Of a stretch of DNA of 64,000 nt, positions 49,572 through 58,115 are shown one piece after another. The stretch's first letter is position 1, and the number at the start of each line of letters is the position of its first letter. The notes under the pieces are model-generated. The model searched no databases and was not told the origin of the DNA. It saw nothing but the letters and a program-made list of their open reading frames with translations. The DNA lies in contig DFVG01000016.1 in assembly GCA_002379985.1 (NCBI GenBank), positions 129,415 to 193,414 on the forward strand, in the 5' to 3' direction. The position numbers and the translations under genes were made by a program. The DNA is from Flavobacteriaceae bacterium UBA4166 (GTDB lineage: Bacteria > Bacteroidota > Bacteroidia > Flavobacteriales > Flavobacteriaceae).

Positions 49572-51632
49572 CTATGTAGGAAATTGAAGACACACCTCAG
49601 TGCCGGTTCCAGGCTCGCTTTTAATCACAAGACTACCTTTGAGATCTTGGGCTCGCTTTTTCATGTTCTGTAAGCCATTGCCCTCTTTTCTATCGGAAAG
49701 ATCAAAGCCGGTGCCGTTATCGGCAATGGTCACATAGAATTGGTCTTTTTCTTTGTGAAGCAATACCTTGACAGAAGTTGCTTCGGCGTATTTCAAGGCA
49801 TTATTTACCGCCTCCTGAATGATGCGATAGGTATTCATTCCTTGTACCGAAGTAAAGGTAAAGTTCGATGGGACTGAAGGATCTATGATAACATTACAGG
49901 TAACGCGTTCCTGACTGCGATGCGCCTGGTCAATGAAATTTGCAATGCGCGTTTGAAGATCTTCACAAGAAATCTCTTCCTTGTTCATCGCCCAAATGGT
50001 ATCCCGAAGTTCGTAAATGGTTTGGGTGGTGAATTCGCTAATGGTGTGTAATTTCTTTCGAACGGTCTGTTCTTCTTTTGGCATTCCGTAGGAAAGATTT
50101 TCAATAGAAGACGTCACGAAGGTAAGCTGAGCGCCAATGTTGTCGTGAAGGTCGCGCGAAATGCGCAATCGCTGCTCTTGAAGTTTGTTCTGGGTTTCAA
50201 TACGGGCCAAGGCCGTTTTCAATTCGGTTTCACGTTGTAGTTGTCGGTTTTTAAGCTTTTGCTGATTGTACAAGAGATATCCCAAGAGCCCCAAGATTAT
50301 TGCGAGTCCGAAACCTCCATACACCAAGGCGTTCTTTTGCTTCACTTCCAGTTCTCGTTGCGCAAGGTTAGCACGAGTTTCTGCCAATTGTCGTTCTTTC
50401 TTCTCGGTTTCATATTTGGCATCGATCTCTTTAAAGGATCGTTGTTTTTCTATAGTGAAGAGACTATCGTTTACTTTTTGAAATTTTTCTTGAGCGCGAT
50501 ACGCCTTTTCGAAGTCACCTCGAGACGCATAAAGATTTGCCAAGGCATCATTAATATATCCTACTTCGGAAAGCATCTCCAAACTATCGGCCTTCGCTTC
50601 TAAAGGTTCTAAAGTTTGTAGCGCTTTTTGAGCGGCACCCGACTCAAAATAGGCGACTCCTAAGGTATAGTGATAATCGAAATCGGTTTCCGCATTAATT
50701 CGGTATTTCTCTAACAACCCTTTGCTTGACTCCATCACAGTGATCGCATCTTCGTAGCGTTCCAGTTCCAGATACAATTTTGCTCTGCGTGTTGCTGCCA
50801 TTGATTTAGAGGCTTCTAATTCTTTTTCTTCAATAAAAGCATCCATCTCGTCGAGCAATGCCAAGGCCTTGTCATAGTTGCCTGCAGCCTGCTCCTTTTG
50901 CGCCAGATTTGTATACGCCAAGGGTAAATACTCGGGATAAACCTCTTTTTCTTTTGAAAAGCTTTCCAGCGCTTTTTCCGCAAAAAATTTCGATCTCTTC
51001 GCATCCTCCATGGAACCATAGGTGGCAGATAAGCTGTTATAGATGGTGCCTTTTATATAGTGAAATTGTGTGGTGTCGGCCATCTTATCTGCTTCTAAGT
51101 AAAGTTGTATGGCCTTTGGAAACTCTTCTTGTACGTAATATATATTTCCTAAGTTGAGCTTAGCGATGGTAATTCCGAGACTATCGTTAACGGCACGAAA
51201 CACAGAATCGGCTTTCTTATAATGGTAGATCGCCTCTTTCATGGCACCATTTCTATGGGACACCTCTCCCATCTCGCTGTGCAATTTTCCTATGAGTCCG
51301 CTGTCTTCCAAAGAGTCTTGTTTCAAGGCAAAAGCAATCCCTTTGTCGAAATAAAATTGCGCACTATCGGTTTGACCGTTAAACCCTTTTTGGGAGATCA
51401 ACTTCCGATAAAAATAGCCCTCATCTGCTTGACGATTCAAACGTCTTGAACGTTTGAGACCGAGTTGTAGCACGCGATTGGCTTCCGCCTCATCAGAATA
51501 CTTCAATGCCCATGCCTGATCTTTGTACGATTCGATGATGCTATCCAATGGTGCTTCCTGTGCTTGACCCCCTTCCGAAGTCAAAAGAAACATCAAAGAA
51601 GCAAGCCAAAATATGTAACGAGGTTTTATCAA
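49572..51632 (-). CDS. TPR sensor histidine kinase (HisKA_3), copy 2
   Basis: 686 residues from a TTG at 51632, chosen because IKPRYIFWLASLMFLLTSEGGQAQ then forms a complete signal peptide; an ATG at 51593 would cut it. Periplasmic TPR domain (about 100-400), membrane helix ALVYGGFGLAIILGLLGYLLY near residue 440, H-box RISRDLHDNIGAQLTFVTSSIENL near 500, HATPase ADNGTGFDLS near 640. No response regulator follows it directly; it probably acts on the same regulator as copy 1. No dyad site was seen upstream. Confidence 0.92.
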   Translation of the reverse strand: MIKPRYIFWLASLMFLLTSEGGQAQEAPLDSIIESYKDQAWALKYSDEAEANRVLQLGLKRSRRLNRQADEGYFYRKLISQKGFNGQTDSAQFYFDKGIAFALKQDSLEDSGLIGKLHSEMGEVSHRNGAMKEAIYHYKKADSVFRAVNDSLGITIAKLNLGNIYYVQEEFPKAIQLYLEADKMADTTQFHYIKGTIYNSLSATYGSMEDAKRSKFFAEKALESFSKEKEVYPEYLPLAYTNLAQKEQAAGNYDKALALLDEMDAFIEEKELEASKSMAATRRAKLYLELERYEDAITVMESSKGLLEKYRINAETDFDYHYTLGVAYFESGAAQKALQTLEPLEAKADSLEMLSEVGYINDALANLYASRGDFEKAYRAQEKFQKVNDSLFTIEKQRSFKEIDAKYETEKKERQLAETRANLAQRELEVKQKNALVYGGFGLAIILGLLGYLLYNQQKLKNRQLQRETELKTALARIETQNKLQEQRLRISRDLHDNIGAQLTFVTSSIENLSYGMPKEEQTVRKKLHTISEFTTQTIYELRDTIWAMNKEEISCEDLQTRIANFIDQAHRSQERVTCNVIIDPSVPSNFTFTSVQGMNTYRIIQEAVNNALKYAEATSVKVLLHKEKDQFYVTIADNGTGFDLSDRKEGNGLQNMKKRAQDLKGSLVIKSEPGTGTEVCLQFPT

Positions 51633-51717
51633 AACGCAACCAATATAGTGTAAAATTTTTTTTTCTGCCTTTAGTATTTCCGCAGAAAGACTTCAAATAA
51701 ACATCAGCATAACAACC

Positions 51718-51744
51718 TAAAAAAGGGGCACGATCGCCCCTTTT
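51718..51744 (-). terminator. terminator after the MORN-repeat gene
   Basis: Minus strand stem AAAAGGGGC (51744-51736) with GCCCCTTTT (51729-51721), 6-nt loop GATCGT, then T tract. It separates the MORN gene from kinase 2. Confidence 0.85.
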
Positions 51745-51765
51745 CAATTGCCGAATATGGTAAGG

Positions 51766-53148
51766 TTATTTCATTGACGTTACTAAAGAACCATTGGACC
51801 AAACCCCAATTTGTTGTTTGTAATCTTGATCGTGGTAATACCCGCGACCCTCGTATTTTCCATTCTTCCAATATCCTCCGTAATATTCTCCTGATTCGAA
51901 GAAGAAACGACCCATGCCATCAAATTCGTTATTAGAATTGAACATACCACTGTATTTATCCCCGGACGCAAATGCGTAGGTTCCCATATACATGCGTCCA
52001 TTCAACCAAAAACCTGTAAATGAATCACCATTGTCCCATTTGTAGCGACCGTACTTATTCACACAGTCTCCCGCCGTGCAACCGGTAGTGACATTGTTGG
52101 TGACAAAGGTATGTGATGTCACCAATTGACCATTACTATAGACACCTTGTTCCCAAGTGTCGCCGGTAACGGTGTACCCTTTACCATTAAGCTCTCCGTT
52201 AAGGTATTCTCCTACCACATTGTCTTTATTGTCGGCTAGATAAACGCCGTAACCTGTCATGTTTCCATTGGACCAATTGCCGATATACTTCCCGATGCCG
52301 GTCCATTTGTACATTCCGTAGCCATCTTTCTTTCCATTCTTCCAAAAGCCATCATAATAGCCATTATCATCTTCCCATTTTCCCCATCCGTTCTGACAAT
52401 CTCCTGAAACGCAACCCGAGCCGGAAACCGAATTATTGGCCATGGTAACAGGAGTATAGACAAAAGAAGCCATGGTGTAATAGCCAGGTAAGGTATACGT
52501 GTGAACCCCGTTGATATCTACCGTCATATCGTTTCCAACCTTTTTAGGGGTGGCAACAGAGTAATCGATAGGTCTTCCTTCTTTGATAATTCCATATTCT
52601 CCTTTGGTGGCATCTCGATACCAGTAGGTGTGGTTGCTGGAAGCAGGTAACTTGATACTATTTTGAGCTGCAAAGGTAGAATGAGATCGAATGTTTGGGA
52701 GACGATACGTAGCGCCTAGTTCAGGTTGGTAGTAGATATAATCACCATTGATATTGCTGAATGGTCCCGAATTATACTCATCATCCACATAATGCACAAA
52801 AGAATACGGATTGGTAAAGTAAAAGCTGTTTCCTACATTCTGCTGTAGCAAAATGGCCTTTCCTGTACTGCCTTCTGCAGCATTTTTAAAATCAGCAAGC
52901 AAATAAACATTTCGATTTGTCTTATCGAGAACGCCCAAGGTATCGGTCTTTAGATATTTGAGGTCTACGGTATTGCTTAGCACATTTCCGCTCGCGTCTT
53001 TAAGGGTGTAGTAAATGCCTTGCTTGGTCCACGACGGACCGGTAATTCTAGTGTTGTTAGTACCGGGTCTGTTGGGTGTTGAAGGGGGTGAGACCTGTGC
53101 TACCAGACTTACAGAACACAGTAATAATAGGGTGTATAATAATCTCAT
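51766..53148 (-). CDS. secreted MORN-repeat protein
   Basis: 460 residues from ATG at 53148 (MRLLYTLLLLCSVSLVAQ signal peptide). The N-terminal half is not recognised. From about residue 245 come repeated MORN units (GWGKWEDDNGYYDGFWKNGKKDGYG, YKWTGIGKYIGNWSNGNMTGYG, FTGFWLNGRM, YSGMFNSNNEFDGMG, YYGGYWKNGKYEGRG), interrupted twice by a Cys pair of the form C-x3-DC (CVSGDC, CTAGDC), which may form disulfides. Periplasmic or surface-exposed. MORN repeats often bind lipids or mediate contacts; no specific role can be claimed. Confidence 0.85.
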   Translation of the reverse strand: MRLLYTLLLLCSVSLVAQVSPPSTPNRPGTNNTRITGPSWTKQGIYYTLKDASGNVLSNTVDLKYLKTDTLGVLDKTNRNVYLLADFKNAAEGSTGKAILLQQNVGNSFYFTNPYSFVHYVDDEYNSGPFSNINGDYIYYQPELGATYRLPNIRSHSTFAAQNSIKLPASSNHTYWYRDATKGEYGIIKEGRPIDYSVATPKKVGNDMTVDINGVHTYTLPGYYTMASFVYTPVTMANNSVSGSGCVSGDCQNGWGKWEDDNGYYDGFWKNGKKDGYGMYKWTGIGKYIGNWSNGNMTGYGVYLADNKDNVVGEYLNGELNGKGYTVTGDTWEQGVYSNGQLVTSHTFVTNNVTTGCTAGDCVNKYGRYKWDNGDSFTGFWLNGRMYMGTYAFASGDKYSGMFNSNNEFDGMGRFFFESGEYYGGYWKNGKYEGRGYYHDQDYKQQIGVWSNGSLVTSMK

Positions 53149-53217
53149 AATGAAAGAATTTGGTAACGTGAAAATAATATTTTTTTGTAGTGAATAAAAA
53201 TTCATGAATACCCGCCG

Positions 53218-53613
53218 CTATGAATTAGGACGCGTTGATTTTTCTATCGGAAAGGTCTTGATGGTATCAAACGTTGCATTGCAAAGGTCAAAATGGATGG
53301 TTTCTCCTTCGAAGACTTTTTCAGAGAGCAGCATGCCTAGGGCTTTAAAACTAACTTCCATGCTCTTATCGCTTTCAATTCCTTCCTGCACAACCATTCG
53401 AAAATGATAGATAGAATCGCGTGTAATTTGCACCGACTTAGGGGATCCGTCGGTAAATCCTATTTCTTGGAGATAAGCACCGGTTGCATCTGCCTTTTCT
53501 TTTAAGGCCTCTTCGGTGTAATGAACATCTGTGCCGTCGTAGGTAACCTTTTCTCCGTAGCCGGAGCAAGCGACCATGGCAACACAGCAAAATAGCAGTA
53601 TGAAATATCTCAT
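53218..53613 (-). CDS. small lipoprotein of unknown function
   Basis: 131 residues from ATG at 53613. Lipobox at ILLFCCVAMVACSG (Cys 16), then a soluble alpha/beta domain with no family I recognise (TEEALKEKADATGAYLQEIGF, RMVVQEGIESDKSMEVSFKALGMLLSEKVFEG). It carries dyad site D 55 bp upstream, so it is a likely target of the nearby response regulator. Confidence 0.75.
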   Translation of the reverse strand: MRYFILLFCCVAMVACSGYGEKVTYDGTDVHYTEEALKEKADATGAYLQEIGFTDGSPKSVQITRDSIYHFRMVVQEGIESDKSMEVSFKALGMLLSEKVFEGETIHFDLCNATFDTIKTFPIEKSTRPNS

Positions 53614-53636
53614 AATTATGGTTTTTAAGTGTAGGA

Positions 53637-53683
53637 TAAAAGTCACAAAAATTGCCCTGCGAAGAAATAGGGCATTTGCACTA
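53637..53683 (-). promoter_or_regulatory. dyad site D: promoter of the small lipoprotein
   Basis: Minus strand TAGTGCAAATGCCCTA (53683-53668), 23 nt, GACTTTTA (53644-53637). The weakest of the five dyads (3 mismatches). A further half-site GGGCAATT lies in the spacer. Confidence 0.5.
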
Positions 53684-53684
53684 T

Positions 53685-54410
53685 TTATTCTGAAAAACGC
53701 TCCAGCTCCTTTTTCATCTTTTCAAAATCCGCAGGCTCCTTCGTGAGTTTTTGAGCCACGGTTTGCAAGGCCTTACTATCTTTCCGAAGCGCAACCATAA
53801 CGAGATCCACACACAATCTAAACAAAATCAAGAGCACGGCAGTGGCCGTTCCGGCTTGGAGGATCACAAAAAAGAACCCTCCCAAGATCACGGCGAATTG
53901 TTGCACGAAAATTCTAACATAGGGTTTCATGAACAGTTCACTCGAACTGTATTCCTTATGGCGTTGGGGCTGAATAAAATTTGTAATGAAATACGTGAAA
54001 TTGGTAATTACGATTGAGGCCAACACCGGTACCATTCCCGGATGTCGAAAGGCATAGCTATAGTTTTCAATTAAATTAAAGCCGCTAGTGATCTCCGGAA
54101 TAGCCCCTTCAAAAAAACCAAACATAAAAATCGACTGAATGGCCACAAAAAAACCGTAATGAATGATAAAGAAGAGGATCAGTCCGATGCCTTGAGGTTG
54201 TGGCTTGCTTGTTGGCTTCGAAGTCTTTCCATAGCGGTTTACCATCGCTAGTTTTATCACATGCAGGATACCGATAATGATGGTTTCAAGAAAGTAAGCC
54301 AATAACACGGTGAGCGCATCCACCACTCCAAATGCCACCAATACCGCAAAGAACAGCGCCTGTGCCCAAACAATGCTATTGAATTTATTAGGAAGTAAAA
54401 TCGATTTCAT
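53685..54410 (-). CDS. multi-span membrane protein (DUF6498-like)
   Basis: 241 residues from ATG at 54410, since the open frame upstream runs through the terminator of the previous gene. About six hydrophobic helices (WAQALFFAVLVAFGVVDALTVLLAYFLETIIIGILHVIKLAMV; GLILFFIIHYGFFVAIQSIFMF; VPVLASIVITNFTYFITNF; FAVILGGFFFVILQAGTATAVLLILFRLCVDLVMVA) and a charged C-terminal tail. The YFLETIIIGILH start resembles the DUF6498 family as I recall it. Inner membrane; function unknown. Confidence 0.75.
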   Translation of the reverse strand: MKSILLPNKFNSIVWAQALFFAVLVAFGVVDALTVLLAYFLETIIIGILHVIKLAMVNRYGKTSKPTSKPQPQGIGLILFFIIHYGFFVAIQSIFMFGFFEGAIPEITSGFNLIENYSYAFRHPGMVPVLASIVITNFTYFITNFIQPQRHKEYSSSELFMKPYVRIFVQQFAVILGGFFFVILQAGTATAVLLILFRLCVDLVMVALRKDSKALQTVAQKLTKEPADFEKMKKELERFSE

Positions 54411-54424
54411 TGGTAACGAAGGTA

Positions 54425-54454
54425 TTAAAAAAGCCCCATCAGGTGATGGGGCTT
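54425..54454 (-). terminator. terminator after the beta-propeller gene
   Basis: Minus strand stem AAGCCCCATC (54454-54445) with GATGGGGCTT (54440-54431), 4-nt loop, followed by TTTTTTAA. It ends the transcript of the PQQ-type beta-propeller gene. Confidence 0.85.
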
Positions 54455-54489
54455 GTGCTTCACAAGAAGCTTCCATCTAACTTGGTTAG

Positions 54490-56355
54490 TTAACGGGTAA
54501 GGTCGTAGGCGAAAATACTGTTGTTGTCTGCTTTATAATACAACACACCTCCTACTTCGTCTACTTGATATTCTGGTTTCTTATCTTTAAGAACAATCTC
54601 TTTTTCCAAAGCGCCCGTGTCCTTATTTAATTTCACAAGGCCAACACCATCCTCTAATTTGGTTAAAACAAATTGTGCATTCGCCGTAGCCGCTGTGGCT
54701 TTAAAGCGCTTCAACATTTCTGCTACTGAAGCTCCGGATGCTGCGGCTAATCCGCCTGCTAAATTGGATTGGCGATCAGCGAGATCATCATACTTCGCTA
54801 TCCGATTTTGTACTGAAGCATTAGCGGCTGCCGCTGCACCTGCAGCACTCGCCACAGCGGTAACACCCGCTAAGATGGCTCCCATAGCACTTTTTCCGGG
54901 TGCGCGATAGTATTCATGCCAATTGGTACTTCCGCCACTGTCGAGCATCATCATGTTCTGATCGCTGGTTAGCAAGATCCCTCCGGAACGGATTTCAATG
55001 CCGGTAGGCGCTTCTTTTCCGTCAAACTTTGATTCCGCTAGTTCCGTCACTTCACTGGTATTGGCATCAATCGCATATAAGGTTTCGTCGGCACTGATCA
55101 AATAGCGATTGTTGGCTTTATCGAACGTGGAAGAAATAGCATCCGCACGCTTGTATTTTAATGGCTTCTTCCATACTTGCTCTCCGGTATTTAAATTCAC
55201 GATGTTAGCATCTTCGGAAGTGATATAGATCAATCCCTGAGGGGTTTCGGCCATAGTGAGAATATTCTCGCCTGTCTTTAATGGCTTTTTAAACAGCGTG
55301 TTTCCGTCGTACGAAATCTTATTGATTCCTCCTTCGTGAATTCCGAAGAGAATTCCGTCTTCCATAATATAAAAATGCTGTACGTATCCTTTGGTTTTTG
55401 GGGCTTTATCCCAGAGATCTTCACCGTTCTTTGCATCTAGCATCGCGATTTTAGATTCTGAACTTCCTGCTAAAATTCCTTTTCCTTGGTTATAGGTATT
55501 ACTTACAATCGCCAAGCCCTGCGGAAGAATTTCAAAATTGGTCACGACTCCTTTTACTTTTTGCTCATCTTCCCATAGTTCGGCTCCATTGGTTCCCACT
55601 TTATGGATCTTGGTGTTGTTGCCATTGGGATGTACCTCAAAAGCGTAGATCTCCGTCTCGGTTTCGTCTGTAACCATCCAATTCACATTCTTCATTTTGT
55701 TATCCCAGAGGATTTCACCAGTTTGTGCTTTTTTAGCAACCAACCCTTGTGCCGTAGGCACGATGAGGTAATCCTTCAGCAACAAGGGACGCCCGGTAAC
55801 GCTATAGTTTTTTGCAATCCCTACGCGGTCTGGATCCCCTAGGTTAAAGCGATAATCCTCTTGCCCTGTATTGAGATCATACACGGCTACTTGTGTTGCA
55901 TATTTTTCTTTCGCACGACGTTGGCCACTAACCACGAGCTTATTTTGTGGCATCATGACATCGCAAGTGGTCACCATTTTCCAACCATTATCTTCTGTAC
56001 TGAATAATTTCTTTCCAGAGATATAATCAATCACAGCCTTCTTAGTACTGATACTGGCAAACCCGGTTTGGCCCACCATCACGTAAGGCGCATTGGGAAC
56101 AAAGAATAGTTCTTCAGGTTTTACGCGCCCGTAGTCAGTAAAGTTAAAGAGCAGTTCGTTAGATCCGGGCTTAATTCCTACCAAGCCATCGTTGGTAGCT
56201 ACCACAAGGGTTCCTCCTTGGGTCAAGGTCATTTCATTGATCTTCGCGCCTACATCGTAGCGAAAATCGGGTGTTTCGGCCTTTTGAGACCAAACAAAAC
56301 TTGTGGATACTGTAAATAGTATCAAGAGGTTTCTAAGTGTGTTTTGTATATTCAT
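54490..56355 (-). CDS. PQQ-type beta-propeller repeat protein with Ala/Gly-rich insertion
   Basis: 621 residues from ATG at 56355 (signal peptide LLILFTVSTSFVWSQ). Repeated blades of the outer-membrane-assembly/PQQ type: AVYDLNTGQEDYRFNLG, VAKKAQTGEILWDNKM, AMLDAKNGEDLWDKAP, VNLNTGEQVWKKPL, KLNKDTGALEKEIVL. No PQQ-dehydrogenase active-site residues are visible, so a scaffold role is likelier. At about 489-511 a hydrophobic Ala/Gly-rich stretch (AILAGVTAVASAAGAAAAA) interrupts the propeller and could insert into a membrane. Dyad site E lies 55 bp upstream. Confidence 0.85.
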   Translation of the reverse strand: MNIQNTLRNLLILFTVSTSFVWSQKAETPDFRYDVGAKINEMTLTQGGTLVVATNDGLVGIKPGSNELLFNFTDYGRVKPEELFFVPNAPYVMVGQTGFASISTKKAVIDYISGKKLFSTEDNGWKMVTTCDVMMPQNKLVVSGQRRAKEKYATQVAVYDLNTGQEDYRFNLGDPDRVGIAKNYSVTGRPLLLKDYLIVPTAQGLVAKKAQTGEILWDNKMKNVNWMVTDETETEIYAFEVHPNGNNTKIHKVGTNGAELWEDEQKVKGVVTNFEILPQGLAIVSNTYNQGKGILAGSSESKIAMLDAKNGEDLWDKAPKTKGYVQHFYIMEDGILFGIHEGGINKISYDGNTLFKKPLKTGENILTMAETPQGLIYITSEDANIVNLNTGEQVWKKPLKYKRADAISSTFDKANNRYLISADETLYAIDANTSEVTELAESKFDGKEAPTGIEIRSGGILLTSDQNMMMLDSGGSTNWHEYYRAPGKSAMGAILAGVTAVASAAGAAAAANASVQNRIAKYDDLADRQSNLAGGLAAASGASVAEMLKRFKATAATANAQFVLTKLEDGVGLVKLNKDTGALEKEIVLKDKKPEYQVDEVGGVLYYKADNNSIFAYDLTR

Positions 56356-56378
56356 GTGTTTGAAGTTTAATCTGATAT

Positions 56379-56425
56379 CAAAGGTGTTGTATTCTGAACT
56401 GTCATTCAATACGGCAGTTGTCGTA
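56379..56425 (-). promoter_or_regulatory. dyad site E: promoter of the beta-propeller gene
   Basis: Minus strand TACGACAACTGCCGTA (56425-56410), 23 nt, CACCTTTG (56386-56379, one mismatch to TAnnTTTG). Confidence 0.65.
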
Positions 56426-56454
56426 TTCCCTAAGTAGTACTAGAAATGAACGCA

Positions 56455-56492
56455 TAAAAAAACCGGAAGTACTACGTTCGTAATACCCCCGG
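56455..56492 (-). terminator. terminator after the 170-residue lipoprotein gene
   Basis: Minus strand: long stem CCGGGGGTATTAC (56492-56480) with GTAGTACTTCCGG (56475-56463) using a few G-U pairs, loop GAAC, then a run of T (56462-56455). Confidence 0.8.
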
Positions 56493-56545
56493 CTCCACGT
56501 AAAAACCTCAACACTTGAGATTTTCTTTATACGTTAAAAATTGTT

Positions 56546-57058
56546 TTAGAAATTCGCGTTGAACGAACCTTCCGTAATGGCCTTTGTTGAATCATCATTA
56601 CCATTCTTCCCGGTAAAGCTGAAAGTCCCGATAACATTGGTTTCGTTAATTTCGCTCACGTTAATCTCTCCAGCAACAGTGTCATCAAAAGGAGCCATCC
56701 ACGACTGTGAATCAGCAGGGTTCGAAACGTTTGCTTCTACATAGACTGCGTTCGTGAATATGTCTGCGCCCCCGCCTACATTGTAAGATCCGGTGCCATC
56801 GAAACCAATAATTGTTAAGATGATCCCTTTTCCATCGGCATCCGATCCTTGAACACGAAGGGTGCTCGTACCTCCGGCAGAAGTCTGCACCGCAGTGGTG
56901 GCAATAGACATAGACGTAAAATTTGCGCCATCTACCTTCGCGGTAACGGTACCTTCGGCAGCATCGCCACCATCGCCACCATCGTCATCGCTTTTATTAC
57001 AAGCCACCACAGCAAGACTTAGCAATAGTACTAAGAATACATTTTTGAACAGTTTCAT
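56546..57058 (-). CDS. lipoprotein of the DUF6252 type
   Basis: 170 residues: lipobox LLLSLAVVACNKS (Cys 20), an Asp/Gly-rich linker (SDDDGGDGGDAAEG), then a beta-sandwich domain starting VTAKVDGANFTSMS and ending ITEGSFNANF, a pattern I associate with DUF6252 proteins of Bacteroidetes. Probably surface or periplasmic. Dyad site F lies 65 bp upstream. Confidence 0.78.
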   Translation of the reverse strand: MKLFKNVFLVLLLSLAVVACNKSDDDGGDGGDAAEGTVTAKVDGANFTSMSIATTAVQTSAGGTSTLRVQGSDADGKGIILTIIGFDGTGSYNVGGGADIFTNAVYVEANVSNPADSQSWMAPFDDTVAGEINVSEINETNVIGTFSFTGKNGNDDSTKAITEGSFNANF

Positions 57059-57091
57059 AATTGTTGGGTTTTTAAGTTATTAATCTGAAGA

Positions 57092-57138
57092 CAAAGCTGC
57101 GATATAACCCGGCACTGTTCAATAGGGCAATTGTCGTA
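57092..57138 (-). promoter_or_regulatory. dyad site F: promoter of the DUF6252-type lipoprotein
   Basis: Minus strand TACGACAATTGCCCTA (57138-57123), 23 nt, CAGCTTTG (57099-57092, one mismatch to TAnnTTTG). The most symmetric core (GACAATTGCC). Confidence 0.65.
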
Positions 57139-57167
57139 TTCTCTTACAATCTTAGGAAAGCTGCGGT

Positions 57168-58115
57168 TTACCAGCGGGCGTGCGGAAGTTTTTTAGACAG
57201 TTCTTCCAGGCGTTTCTGAAGGGATTCACGGAAATTTTTATGCGCTTCTTGTTCGGGCTGAAAGGGGCGATGCGCAAGACCTTTTCGAAGGGTGTCAATC
57301 TCTTTTTGCAAGGCACGCGTTGCTTCTGAAATCCATACCGTATTAAAACGTTCCCAAATATGGGCAATGGCTATTTGATTCGGGTGTATCATATCCGCTT
57401 CGTAAAAACGATACTCCCGAAGCTCGTCCATCATAATTTCGAACGAAGGAAAATAATGCATATTTTTTGAAGAAGTTACCGTCTCATGAACTCCCGCAAG
57501 CAGATGTGCCTTGCTCCTACTGTTTTCCAAGATCCCGTCCTTGAGATGACGTACCGGCGAAACGGTACAGATAATGCTAACCGTTGGGTTCACATCACGA
57601 AGTAAGACTTCGATATTCTCGAGCAACCCGGCCACTTCTTCCGGGGTCGCTAATTCTTTTAAGAATTTTTTCTGCGGAATTTTATGACAGTTCGCCACCA
57701 AACGATCGCTCGCAATATGCCGATACGCCCAAGCGGTCCCAAACGTCAGAATGATATGTGTAGCCGTATGCAGTTGCTCATGAAGCTCTTGTAGCGCAGT
57801 GTTCAGGGTTTGTAAAATTTCAGATTCCGAAGGAGCCGAACACTTAGAATGCGCCCAGAACGAATGCCATAGTTCGTTATGCTGAAAAATATCTTGGCTG
57901 GTGAACGTCTCTTGATTAAGTGCTCTTGTAATGATCGCTTCGATCGCATGTGGGTGAAAAATAACTCCAAAAGGATTCACCACATGTCGAAACTGAAAGT
58001 AGTCTAACCTTGTCGCGATGTGTTGCGCAAAGCAAGAGCCTAGTAGGAGTACATCCGACTCATAATCGATGGGTGGTTGTTGTGGAGAGAGCGGTATTTC
58101 GGTACTCCAGTTCAC
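57168..58115 (-). CDS. GSCFA-domain protein
   Basis: 315 residues with the eponymous LLLGSCFAQHIATRLDYFQ near residue 26, VNPFGVIFHPHAIEAII near 45, ILTFGTAWAYRH near 125, TVSPVRHLKDG near 190, and HPNQIAIAHIWERF near 260 (SGNH-hydrolase-like Ser/Asn/His pattern). No signal peptide. Predicted SGNH-like hydrolase or acyl-transferase of unknown substrate. It starts directly after the alaS stop codon (no gap), an arrangement I recall from other flavobacteria. Confidence 0.9.
   Translation of the reverse strand: MNWSTEIPLSPQQPPIDYESDVLLLGSCFAQHIATRLDYFQFRHVVNPFGVIFHPHAIEAIITRALNQETFTSQDIFQHNELWHSFWAHSKCSAPSESEILQTLNTALQELHEQLHTATHIILTFGTAWAYRHIASDRLVANCHKIPQKKFLKELATPEEVAGLLENIEVLLRDVNPTVSIICTVSPVRHLKDGILENSRSKAHLLAGVHETVTSSKNMHYFPSFEIMMDELREYRFYEADMIHPNQIAIAHIWERFNTVWISEATRALQKEIDTLRKGLAHRPFQPEQEAHKNFRESLQKRLEELSKKLPHARW

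Noticed and set aside
53649..53660. Second dyad next to site D (TTGCCCTG)
   Set aside because: Only one half-site matches; recorded as a half-site, not counted among the five.
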